Shown here piece after piece: positions 1-6,862 of a DNA stretch of 15,636 nucleotides. The stretch is taken from positions 1 to 15,636 of the forward strand of contig JAUWHT010000282.1 in assembly GCA_030605745.1 (NCBI GenBank), read 5' to 3'. This DNA is from Pirellulales bacterium. Its GTDB lineage: Bacteria; Planctomycetota; Planctomycetia; Pirellulales; Thermoguttaceae. The stretch's first letter is position 1. Every line of letters starts with the position of its first letter. The translations under genes were made by a program, and so were the position numbers. Below the pieces are notes generated by a model. It saw nothing but the letters and a program-made list of their open reading frames with translations. It was not told the DNA's origin and searched no databases.

Positions 1-22
1 TCGCAGTTTTGGTGTGAAGAGA

Positions 23-94
23 ATAGCCCCGCCCGGAAGGGCGGGGTTGAAAGCGTCGACAACTACGGAACCCCACCCTTCCGGGCGGGGCTAT
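23..94. repeat. Composite inverted repeat (double hairpin)
   Basis: The arms at 23-48 and 69-94 are 26 bases each and are reverse complements with a single mismatch, separated by a 20-base loop. Each arm is itself a hairpin (CCCCGCCC, GGAA, GGGCGGGG in the left arm), so the element can fold either as one long stem or as two small ones. It lies upstream of the EIIA/antiporter operon. There is no adjacent T-run, so it is a poor intrinsic terminator; a dispersed REP/BIME-like element is more likely. Confidence 0.85.
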
Positions 95-136
95 GGGTAA
101 ATGCAAGAATGCGAAGTTGTTTTTTGACAGTTTCTA

Positions 137-164
137 AACGCGCCGGGCAAGCCCGGCGGCTAAA
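137..164 (+). repeat. 28-base dispersed palindromic repeat, copy 1
   Basis: The core is GCCGGGC-AA-GCCCGGC, followed by GGCTAAA. The same 28 bases occur as an exact reverse complement at 12368-12395 and with one mismatch in direct orientation at 12460-12487. The copy lies about 45 bases upstream of the first gene's start codon, inside the likely 5' untranslated region. Confidence 0.85.
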
Positions 165-209
165 CAACTATCGGAAACGTCAACAGACCCACTCAAAAGG
201 AGGTGCCCC

Positions 210-1022
210 ATGGATTTGTCTGCCATATTGCTTGAAGACTGCGTCCAAACGGGAGTTCAACCAGCCAATAAGCAATCAGTACTGAAGCTCATAGCACAGC
301 TTGCTAAGAAGAGCCCTCTACTCGCAGATATCCCGGAAGAAACCATCTTCGCGGCACTTAACGAACGTGAAAAGCTCGGTTCCACGGGATTCGGCAACGG
401 CATCGCCGTCCCTCACTGCGCGCTGGACGACGTTGCGGATTTTGTTGTGGGTATTTTGACGGTACTCGACGGCGTCGATTTCAGGTCGCTGGACGGCAAG
501 GATACCCGCCTTTTCGTGTTCATTATCGGTCCCTCAAGTGAAAGAAACAGGCATATCAGCATTCTCGCGACAGTTTCAAGGGTCCTGCACGTTCCTGGAC
601 TGTTTGACGAGTTGATGTCAGAAACCAACCCACTTGCTGTCCGCGAAAGCTTCCTGCGTAACTCTCGGGACGAGATATCCTCAGCCGAGACACCCGAGTG
701 CTGTCTTTTCCACGTGTTTGTTCAGGCAGAAAGCAAGTTTTACGACATTATTCAGATCTTCAGCGCTATGGAGTCGGCCTCCGTTTCCGTTACGGATGCG
801 AAGGACGTGGGTGCGTTTCTCCAGAAGCTGCCGCTCTTCACCAGTCTCTGGCGGGAAGAGCCGGCCGACTTCAACCGCATCATCACTGCCGTCGTGAAGA
901 AGTCCCTGACCAACGACACCATCCGCCAGATCAACGACATAGCGGGCGGCCTGGAAAAGACTAAGGGCATCATGGTTGCCGTCCAAGAGTTGTTCTACAT
1001 AAGCGGATCGCTGAATTCATAG
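210..1022 (+). CDS. PTS EIIA type-2 (PtsN-like) domain regulator with PII-like C-terminal region
   Basis: This is a 270-residue cytoplasmic regulator. Residues ~1-150 are a type-2 PTS EIIA domain. The signature GNGIAVPHC (62-70) carries the expected phosphorylatable His69, and the second conserved active-site histidine of this fold is His115 (NRHISIL). Residues ~165-265 are not part of EIIA; the spacing, the PLF motif near 208-210 and the apparent beta-alpha-beta pattern resemble PII-like trimeric proteins, which is inference. The start is well supported by a strong Shine-Dalgarno, AAAGGAGGTG at 196-205. It is first in an operon with three cation exchangers, with 10 bases to the next gene, so the likely role is control of ion exchange by phosphorylation state, as EIIA-Ntr does for potassium systems in enterobacteria. 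No HPr, EI or sugar permease gene is present here. Confidence 0.88.
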   Translation: MDLSAILLEDCVQTGVQPANKQSVLKLIAQLAKKSPLLADIPEETIFAALNEREKLGSTGFGNGIAVPHCALDDVADFVVGILTVLDGVDFRSLDGKDTRLFVFIIGPSSERNRHISILATVSRVLHVPGLFDELMSETNPLAVRESFLRNSRDEISSAETPECCLFHVFVQAESKFYDIIQIFSAMESASVSVTDAKDVGAFLQKLPLFTSLWREEPADFNRIITAVVKKSLTNDTIRQINDIAGGLEKTKGIMVAVQELFYISGSLNS

Positions 1023-1032
1023 AGAGGACACC

Positions 1033-2337
1033 GTGGAGCAGACCATACCAGTAATGCTAATCGTAGGTCTCCTGACGCTTGCCGGACTCTATGTGGGCCG
1101 GCTGGCTCGCTGCCTCAAACTTCCTTCGATCATTGGCTTCATGGTCGTCGGCATCGCTATGGGACCATCCATCCTTGGTCTTATCGATAGCAGAATGGAA
1201 CGGCAGCTTTCGTTCATTACGGAGATTGCTCTTGCTTTCGTCGCATTTAGTATCGGTCTCGAACTCAGAGTCTCCTGGCTCCGGAGACAAGGTTTTGGGA
1301 TAATCCTTGCAATTCTTGGCCAGTGTTTCGGCGCCTTCCTCGCGGTAGCATTCTGCATCTACATCTACATGGTTGTCACACTGGGTTTTTCCACGGCTCT
1401 GCTGAGCACTCCGGTACATTTTGTGGCCCTGGCACTCCTGTTCGGCGCCGTCGCCACGGCCACGGACCCCGCCGCCACTGTGGCTGTCATCCAAGAGTAC
1501 AAGGCCAAGGGCAGCCTGACTCAGACCTTGTATGCCGTGGTTGGCTACGACGATGCTCTGGGCGTTATCATCTTCGGCTTTGCACTAGCAGTATCAAGAC
1601 AACTGCTCTTGGCCGAAACCGGCGCCACATCATCGCTTTTGTTCGGTGCCTTTCTGCATCCGCTCCGCGAGGTTTTCCTAAGCCTTCTCGTCGGTGCGGC
1701 TATCGGGACGTTGTTCAGCCTGCTCGCCCGGACTCTCAAAAGTCCCGCAAACATGATAATTCTGCTTGTGGGGTTCATACTGGTAGCCAACGGCTTGTGC
1801 ACCGTTCTCCATCTGTCATTCATTCTCACGTCCATGATGTTCGGCGCCCTGGTAGCCAACACACAACCTCACAGTCTTCTTCAGAGAATTCATAACGATT
1901 TAGAGTTGCTTATGCCGCTGTTGTTCATATTCCTCTTCGGGCTGGCAGGCGCCAATCTCGATGTGGCTATCCTGTCTAAGATTGGTGTAATCGGTGTGAT
2001 CTACGTTGTCGCCCGGTCCGCGGGCAAGGTCGTCGGCGCCGGCCTTTCTGCAACGGCAGGCAAGCTTGAACCGAAAGTTAAGAAATACCTCGGCATCGGT
2101 CTTCTCTCTCAAGCAGGGGTTGCGATCGGTCTTGCCCTGATCGCCAGCCACGACCTGGCCGGGGTCGGCGTAGAGGTCGCAAAGGTTAACGGCGAGATCG
2201 TCACTTCAGGTGATATCATCGGATCAATAATACTCACCACCACCACTGCAAGTTGTGTCTTCTTCGAGATCATCGGCCCTATCCTCGTCAAGTTCGCACT
2301 CAATAGAGCCGGGGAGATTCCATCCCCGCCAGACTGA
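1033..2337 (+). CDS. CPA-family (CPA2-like) cation/proton antiporter
   Basis: This 434-residue integral membrane protein has about 12 hydrophobic segments and probably exchanges Na+ or K+ for H+. The N-terminus (KLPSIIGFMVVGIAMGPS, from residue 29) is typical of KefB/NapA-type antiporters. Two key motifs are visible: TDPAATVAV at 144-152, corresponding to the unwound helix of the ion site, and GYDDALG at 171-177 with the Asp173-Asp174 pair characteristic of electrogenic CPA2 exchangers. GLLSQAGVAIGLAL (356-369) is another conserved helix. There is no C-terminal RCK/TrkA-N domain, so regulation must come from elsewhere, plausibly the EIIA-domain protein encoded 10 bases upstream. The start is GTG at 1033, preceded by AGAGAGGA. 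The transported ion cannot be read from sequence. Confidence 0.9.
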   Translation: MEQTIPVMLIVGLLTLAGLYVGRLARCLKLPSIIGFMVVGIAMGPSILGLIDSRMERQLSFITEIALAFVAFSIGLELRVSWLRRQGFGIILAILGQCFGAFLAVAFCIYIYMVVTLGFSTALLSTPVHFVALALLFGAVATATDPAATVAVIQEYKAKGSLTQTLYAVVGYDDALGVIIFGFALAVSRQLLLAETGATSSLLFGAFLHPLREVFLSLLVGAAIGTLFSLLARTLKSPANMIILLVGFILVANGLCTVLHLSFILTSMMFGALVANTQPHSLLQRIHNDLELLMPLLFIFLFGLAGANLDVAILSKIGVIGVIYVVARSAGKVVGAGLSATAGKLEPKVKKYLGIGLLSQAGVAIGLALIASHDLAGVGVEVAKVNGEIVTSGDIIGSIILTTTTASCVFFEIIGPILVKFALNRAGEIPSPPD

Positions 2338-2384
2338 GGTTCGTGGGTAAGCGCGCCAGACATATCCGCCCGAACGGTTCGTGA

Positions 2385-3596
2385 ATGAGAAAAGTTACAC
2401 TGTTCTCCCTGCTCTTAATTCTGGGCATGATTGGCTCACAACTGCTCGCCGATATTGCGGGTGAAGCCTATCCGCAGACTCGCCTTGCCGTACAAGTCCT
2501 GACCATGATTGGCTTGGCGTTCATCATGATCCACGTCGGCTACGAGTTTGAGATAGACAAGTCCAACTTGCGGCAGTACGGCTGGGACTACGCCGTGGCA
2601 ATGACTGCGGCAGCATTTCCTTGGATCTTCGCCAGCTTTTACTTCGTGTTTGTCATGCTGCCGGCGGACACCTGGGGACTGGGGCAGGCGTGGAAGGAAT
2701 CTCTGCTGGCAGGCCGGTTCGCGGCCCCAACCTCGGCCGGCGTGCTGTTTGCAATGCTCGCCGCAGCGGGATTGAGCGCCACCTGGGTGTTCAAAAAGGC
2801 TCGAATTCTGGCGATCTTCGATGACGTCGATACGATCCTGCTGATGATCCCGCTGAAACTGCTTATGATCGGCGCAGCGTGGCAACTGGGCGTCAGTGTA
2901 GTCGTCATGGTTGCGTTGCTCTGGTTGGCATGGCAGTACCTTCACCGCTGGCAGATCCCCACCAGTTGGCCGTGGGTTATGGGCTATTCCTTTGCCATCG
3001 GCGTGACTTGCGAACTGGTTTGCATCTCCAGCAAGGCCGTTTACACTATACCCATTCACATTGAAGTGCTGCTACCGGCCTTTGTGCTCGGCTGTATGTT
3101 GAAACGACCGGCTGGAAGCGACCCGCACGCTAACGACAACCGCGAGGGCTGTCAGGAAGGACCGGAATCCGGAGTGGAGCAACGTGTTTCCACAATTGTC
3201 GCGGCAGCCTTCATGATGCTGGTTGGGCTGAGTATGCCGCACATTATTGGGAAGGCCGGCGAGGCCGCCGTCGGCCCGGCGGCAGCGACCGTCACGGCCA
3301 GCCAGACGTTTCCAGGTTGGTGGATGATCGGCATTCACGTGGTGGTTCTAACGGCACTAATAAACATGGGTAAATTGTTCCCCCTCCTGTGCTACCGCCG
3401 AGAGGCACATTGGAAGGAGCGGCTTGCGTTATCGGTTGCACTGTTTCCCCGCGGTGAGGTCGGTGCGGGTGTGCTAATGGTGAGCCTTAGTTTGGGGATC
3501 GGTGGGCCGATTGTTACCGTGGCGCTGCTGTGCTTAGCTCTTAACCTCATCCTGACTGGTGTGTTCATTGTGGCCGTCGAGAGGTTGGTAGTATGA
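2385..3596 (+). CDS. Second CPA2-like cation/proton antiporter
   Basis: This 403-residue membrane protein is clearly different from the preceding antiporter but built on the same plan. An N-terminal hydrophobic helix is followed by IMIHVGYEFEID (47-58), PTSAGVLFAML (115-125) at the first discontinuous helix, and FDDVDTILL (145-153) with the Asp146-Asp147 pair of electrogenic CPA2 exchangers. LFPRGEVGAGVL (353-364) is a conserved late helix. A hydrophilic loop lies at about 241-268. ATG at 2385 is 47 bases after the previous stop; no convincing Shine-Dalgarno is seen, and a short palindrome (CGAACGGTTCG, 2371-2381) lies just upstream. The downstream exchanger gene overlaps its stop by four bases. 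It could work with the first antiporter or transport a different ion. Confidence 0.82.
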   Translation: MRKVTLFSLLLILGMIGSQLLADIAGEAYPQTRLAVQVLTMIGLAFIMIHVGYEFEIDKSNLRQYGWDYAVAMTAAAFPWIFASFYFVFVMLPADTWGLGQAWKESLLAGRFAAPTSAGVLFAMLAAAGLSATWVFKKARILAIFDDVDTILLMIPLKLLMIGAAWQLGVSVVVMVALLWLAWQYLHRWQIPTSWPWVMGYSFAIGVTCELVCISSKAVYTIPIHIEVLLPAFVLGCMLKRPAGSDPHANDNREGCQEGPESGVEQRVSTIVAAAFMMLVGLSMPHIIGKAGEAAVGPAAATVTASQTFPGWWMIGIHVVVLTALINMGKLFPLLCYRREAHWKERLALSVALFPRGEVGAGVLMVSLSLGIGGPIVTVALLCLALNLILTGVFIVAVERLVV

Positions 3597-4573
3597 ACTT
3601 CGAAACTTTGCCGGTTTGGGGGAACGTGCTGTCCATCCTCGGGGCCATCTTCGTGGTGGGCACGGGCGCACACTGGGTCGTTGAGTCTGCCGCCCGGCTG
3701 GCGAAACGGCTGGGAGTTTCCGAACTGGTGATCGGGCTGACCGTGGTGGCCCTCGGCACGTCCGCGCCCGAGTTCGCCGTCACGCTTATCGCCGCCTTCA
3801 AAGGCCAAGGTGACATCTCGGTCGGCAACATCGTCGGCTCCAATATCTTCAACCTCGGTTTTATCCTCGGCGGTTGTGCGCTGGTACGGGCGATCCCGAC
3901 CAACCCCACCCTGCTGCGACGCGACGGCTCGGTGCTCGGCGCGACGACGCTGCTACTCTTGGCAATGATCGGGTGGGACCTACGCTTGGACCGTTACGAC
4001 GGTGGGATTCTGTTCGTCCTGCTTCTCCTCTATCTCGCCTACCTCTTCAAGTCTCGGCATGTAATACCCGGCACTGAGCAGGAACTCGGGAAACTCATCG
4101 CCGGTGACAAAGGCAAGACGTCACTCTGGCGTGAAGGGGTCCTGCTTGCCGTGGGCCTCATTTGCATTATTGGTGGTTCTTACCTGCTCATCGGCTCTGC
4201 CACGGCGGTGGCCAGGGCGCTGGGGATCAGCGAGTGGGTCATCGGGGTGACCATCGTCGCGGCCGGAACGTCCGCACCGGAGTTCGCCACCAGTCTGATG
4301 GGCGTATTGAAAGGCCGCTACGGCATCAGCGCCGGCAACGTCATCGGCAGCGACATCTTCAATATGCTCGGCGTACTCGGCCTGGCGGGTTTGCTTCGCC
4401 CGGTGGACGTGGATCCGATGGCGCGCATTTCGCTGGCGGCCCTCTCTGCGATGGTGTTCGTCGTCCTGATCTTCATGCGCACCGGTTGGCGACTATCTCG
4501 CCTGGAGGGACTCGCGCTGATCACCATCGCATCAGCGCGGTGGTGGTTCGATTTCTCGACGCACGGCCCATAA
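3593..4573 (+). CDS. CaCA-family Ca2+/cation exchanger (YrbG-like)
   Basis: A 326-residue membrane protein with the internal duplication that defines the Ca2+/cation antiporter superfamily. Alpha-1 repeat: GTSAPEF at 55-61 and GNIVGSNIFN at 78-87. Alpha-2 repeat: GTSAPEF at 225-231 and GNVIGSDIFN at 248-257. The two acidic GTSAPE glutamates (60 and 230) expected to bind the ion are present. A cytoplasmic loop at ~153-180 separates the halves. Members exchange Ca2+ (sometimes other cations) for Na+ or H+ across the inner membrane. The start ATG is in an ATGA overlap with the stop of the preceding antiporter, so the two are probably translationally coupled. It is the last gene of the operon and converges on the hexosaminidase gene 75 bases away, with no clear terminator between. 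Confidence 0.93.
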   Translation: MNFETLPVWGNVLSILGAIFVVGTGAHWVVESAARLAKRLGVSELVIGLTVVALGTSAPEFAVTLIAAFKGQGDISVGNIVGSNIFNLGFILGGCALVRAIPTNPTLLRRDGSVLGATTLLLLAMIGWDLRLDRYDGGILFVLLLLYLAYLFKSRHVIPGTEQELGKLIAGDKGKTSLWREGVLLAVGLICIIGGSYLLIGSATAVARALGISEWVIGVTIVAAGTSAPEFATSLMGVLKGRYGISAGNVIGSDIFNMLGVLGLAGLLRPVDVDPMARISLAALSAMVFVVLIFMRTGWRLSRLEGLALITIASARWWFDFSTHGP

Positions 4574-4648
4574 CCTCCCGTGTCCGCGATCGGTTTGCTC
4601 GGACAATTCGGCCCTGGTCGTCGTACTCATAATCGATGAATTTGCCGT

Positions 4649-6235
4649 TTACTTGGTCCAAACGGTCGGGTCGCGACGGTAGTTGATGCCGATTTCGTCG
4701 AGGCGTCGACCGTGTGCCTTCAAGCGTGTCTTGAAGTTGTTCCAATCGCGTGCGTCTTTCGGCGACCAGCCGACTTCGGCAAACGCGCACAAACGGGGAA
4801 AGACCAGTTCATCGTGCCGGTGCTGTGGGAAGCCCCACAGGCAAGGCTCCAGACCCAGGATGTGCTTGGCCGCCTCGGGTATCAGGCCCGGCGGCGTCGG
4901 CTCGAACGAGTAGCATTTCTCCAGCGAAAGACGGCCTCCGTCGTAGTTCAGATAGCAATTGCCATGCGTCGACATGACGACGTCGTGCCCCTGGTTGGCG
5001 GCCGTCACGGCGTGTTCCGGCTTGAGCCACGATTGAAGCGTTGCGCCGGGCGCCAGGCCGCCCTCGACGATCTCGGTCCAGCCGATGATCCGCCGGCCTC
5101 GGCTGAGCAGGAACTTCTCTATCCGCTTGACGAAGTAGCTCTGCAGTTCGTCCTCGTTCTTCAAGCCTTCCGCCTTGATGCGGGCCTGACACAGCGGACA
5201 CCGTTTCCAGTCGCCTCCTCTTCGCTCGTCGCCACCGATATGCAACAACGGCGATGGAAACAACTCGATCACCTCCGAGAGCACGTTTTCGAGGAACTCG
5301 AACGTCTTATCGTTGCCCGCACAGTAATTGGTTCGATAGTTCCAATAGTTTCTTTTCGCCGGCTTGGTCTTCATCTCCCAGTTGGGACAGGCCAATTCCG
5401 GATAACATCCCAAGGCCGCGCTTGAGTGGCCGGGCATTTCTATCTCGGGAATAATCACAACATGGCGTTTGGCCGCGTAGGCGACAATCTCGCGCACGTC
5501 GTTCTGGGTGTAGAAGCCACGATTACACTTACCGTACGTTCGTCGCCAGCGGTTCGTTATCGGCGTCCACTTCTCGATGTTGGTCAGCTCGGGATACTTC
5601 TTGATCTCAATTGCCCAGTTCATGTCGGTCAGGTGCCAGTGAAGCCGGTTCATCTTGTAGCAGGCCATCACGTCGATGTAACGCTTTGTGAACTCCTTGG
5701 TGAGGAAGTTGTGGCCCGGGTCGAGCATCAGACCTCGCCAGCTATAGCGTGGCTTGTCTTCGATCCACACACACGGCACGGTCCAAACGATCCCAACCGT
5801 CGGACATTCGCTCTCGACGGCCGCCGGCAACAGTTGGCGGAGGGTCTGGCAAGCGTAGAACACGCCCGCCGCGGTTGGGGCCTCGACAAGCACACGATCC
5901 TTGGAGACCGTCAGCTCATATCCCTCCGGGCCGAGATGACTTTTGTCGGCAACGATCCGCAGAATAACACAGTCAGTGCATCCGCCCGACTGCGAAGATT
6001 CACGCAGATCGAAATCGAACCCGGTGGGCGTGGCCAGCATCTTGGCCAAATACTCACCCTCGCGACAAGTATCGGCGGCAACGACAATGGTCGTCTTCGG
6101 GCCGAAGGTGAACGTACCCTCGCGCAGCTCCATTTTTTCCGGTTGTGGAATGACGGTCGGCTTCGGCGCAGCACCAGATGCCATGGTCGACACTCCGACA
6201 ACAAACGCCGAGAGCACAAGTGTTCTGATAGTCAT
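4649..6235 (-). CDS. Secreted beta-N-acetylhexosaminidase-like glycoside hydrolase, family GH20
   Basis: A 528-residue protein. Residues 1-~22 form a signal peptide (hydrophobic LVLSAFVVGV, then ASGAAP as a probable signal peptidase I site), so it acts outside the cytoplasm. Residues ~25-150 match the GH20 N-terminal domain and ~160-490 the catalytic barrel: RYSWRGLMLD from 163, RLHWHLTD from 197, PEIEMPGH at 263-270 and HIGGDE at 332-337, where Asp336-Glu337 are the substrate-assisted catalytic pair. GH20 enzymes remove terminal GlcNAc/GalNAc from chitin fragments, glycans or peptidoglycan. Departures from consensus: HLTDMNW lacks the usual DQG stretch, and LEPCLWGF (462-469) lacks the Glu usually found after LW, so specificity may differ. 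ATG at 6235 has AAGAAGGTGA just upstream. It is a single-gene unit divergent from the DUF1559 gene. Confidence 0.92.
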   Translation of the reverse strand: MTIRTLVLSAFVVGVSTMASGAAPKPTVIPQPEKMELREGTFTFGPKTTIVVAADTCREGEYLAKMLATPTGFDFDLRESSQSGGCTDCVILRIVADKSHLGPEGYELTVSKDRVLVEAPTAAGVFYACQTLRQLLPAAVESECPTVGIVWTVPCVWIEDKPRYSWRGLMLDPGHNFLTKEFTKRYIDVMACYKMNRLHWHLTDMNWAIEIKKYPELTNIEKWTPITNRWRRTYGKCNRGFYTQNDVREIVAYAAKRHVVIIPEIEMPGHSSAALGCYPELACPNWEMKTKPAKRNYWNYRTNYCAGNDKTFEFLENVLSEVIELFPSPLLHIGGDERRGGDWKRCPLCQARIKAEGLKNEDELQSYFVKRIEKFLLSRGRRIIGWTEIVEGGLAPGATLQSWLKPEHAVTAANQGHDVVMSTHGNCYLNYDGGRLSLEKCYSFEPTPPGLIPEAAKHILGLEPCLWGFPQHRHDELVFPRLCAFAEVGWSPKDARDWNNFKTRLKAHGRRLDEIGINYRRDPTVWTK

Positions 6236-6251
6236 GTTTCACCTTCTTCAT

Positions 6252-6404
6252 TTATCTTTCTTGGTTTGGGTGCTCGTAGATATCGAGAACATCACCACGT
6301 TCGATGTGCATCACGACTTGTTCAAAGCTGATGCTTCTTTCAGCTTTGAGCCGGTCGTTCTTCTCCTGCTCCCATGCTCCCAGCTCCCATTGGTAGTAAT
6401 CCAT
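6252..6404 (-). pseudogene. Truncated BrnT-like type II toxin remnant
   Basis: The minus strand encodes 50 residues beginning MDYYQWELGAWEQEKND and continuing LKAERSISFEQVVMHIERGD (19-38), then VLDIYEHPNQER and TAA. This matches the first half of small BrnT/DUF4258-like toxins as I know them (W-x-x-EKN, then ISFE-x-VV, then a L-D-I-x-EHPN segment), which are normally about 90 residues. The C-terminal half, beginning at the GQ-x-I-F-V-V strand, is missing. An apparent in-frame 15-base expansion of a TGGGAGC motif (three copies at 6368-6389) inserts about five residues near the N-terminus. No antitoxin gene follows; the hexosaminidase start is 17 bases beyond the stop. It is probably non-functional. 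The family assignment is from recalled motifs, not a search. Confidence 0.6.
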
Positions 6405-6493
6405 AGTGACAGTTTAGCACATCATGTGCCTTATGACAACGTGCTGTTTTTTAGTGATACTGTTTCAACGGCCGAAGTATTCTAATCCCGATT

Positions 6494-6553
6494 AAAGGTG
6501 CCAGGAACCCGTTTTTTGGCCGATTCTTCACAATAACGGTTCCTGGCACCTTT
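6494..6553. repeat. Hairpin element with GGTGCCAGGAACC arms
   Basis: The left arm (6494-6513) and right arm (6535-6553) are reverse complements except for one extra C in the left arm, with a 21-base loop. The arm core GGTGCCAGGAACC is itself quasi-palindromic. The right arm runs into TTTTT (6551-6555), so it could act as an intrinsic terminator for plus-strand transcription, yet no plus-strand gene lies upstream to terminate. It resembles REP-type palindromes associated with IS200/RAYT-family transposases; that link is inference. Confidence 0.8.
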
Positions 6554-6682
6554 TTCCTTGCCCCTCCCCGGGGTGGTTTTGCCGAAATCCGCGCGCCGGC
6601 ATCGAGAATTCGCTGAACGGCCCGTTTTCTGTTGGTATAATCAAACGAAGTTGCGAGTGCAGAAATCCGTTACCGCACGCTA

Positions 6683-6710
6683 TTGACGAGCGACAGGATT
6701 TGGCTATATT
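6683..6710 (+). promoter_or_regulatory. Sigma-70-type promoter candidate for the DUF1559 gene
   Basis: A -35 box TTGACG (6683-6688) and a -10 box TATATT (6705-6710) are separated by 16 bases, and each matches five of six consensus positions. Transcription would start near 6717, giving a leader of about 146 bases before ATG at 6863. It is the best promoter match I noticed between the divergent genes. Confidence 0.5.
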
Positions 6711-6862
6711 GAGGCTTAGTCTCAAGATACGCTGCCCGCAAACTCACTAACGCTTGTACTCTCCCTGAGTCCCCGCCATGCGTGTGGTTCCCAGCAACGG
6801 ACATTATGTGGAGTTGCCGGGTGGTTTGTCCTGTTTGTCCTTACGAAATCTTGGAGGTTACT

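Larger units (their letters stand above)
6236..6862. other. Divergent intergenic region, 627 bases, without an intact gene
   Basis: This gap separates the hexosaminidase gene (minus) from the DUF1559 gene (plus). It contains a truncated toxin gene (6252-6404, minus), a small palindrome GCACATCATGTGC (6417-6429), a 60-base hairpin element (6494-6553) and a promoter candidate (6683-6710). A TATAAT hexamer at 6636-6641 has only a weak -35 partner. Nothing recognisable was seen at 6556-6630 or in the leader 6720-6850. Confidence 0.7.

Noticed and set aside
124..129. Perfect -35 hexamer TTGACA upstream of the EIIA gene
   Set aside because: No -10 box lies 16-18 bases downstream; that position falls inside the 28-base GC-rich repeat. 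Kept only as a hint that the repeat may have displaced a promoter.
4712..5425. Long plus-strand open frames (for example 237 codons) opposite the hexosaminidase
   Set aside because: They are antisense shadows of a GC-rich gene with an intact GH20 domain; no recognisable motif or ribosome binding site.
6494..6555. Rho-independent terminator (hairpin plus T-run)
   Set aside because: There is no plus-strand gene upstream to terminate, and the arm/loop geometry matches the repeat elements elsewhere in the window.
6782..6862. Upstream in-frame ATG extending the DUF1559 protein by 27 residues
   Set aside because: The extension puts a cysteine-rich stretch ahead of the prepilin leader, while ATG 6863 has a clear Shine-Dalgarno and the correct short leader.
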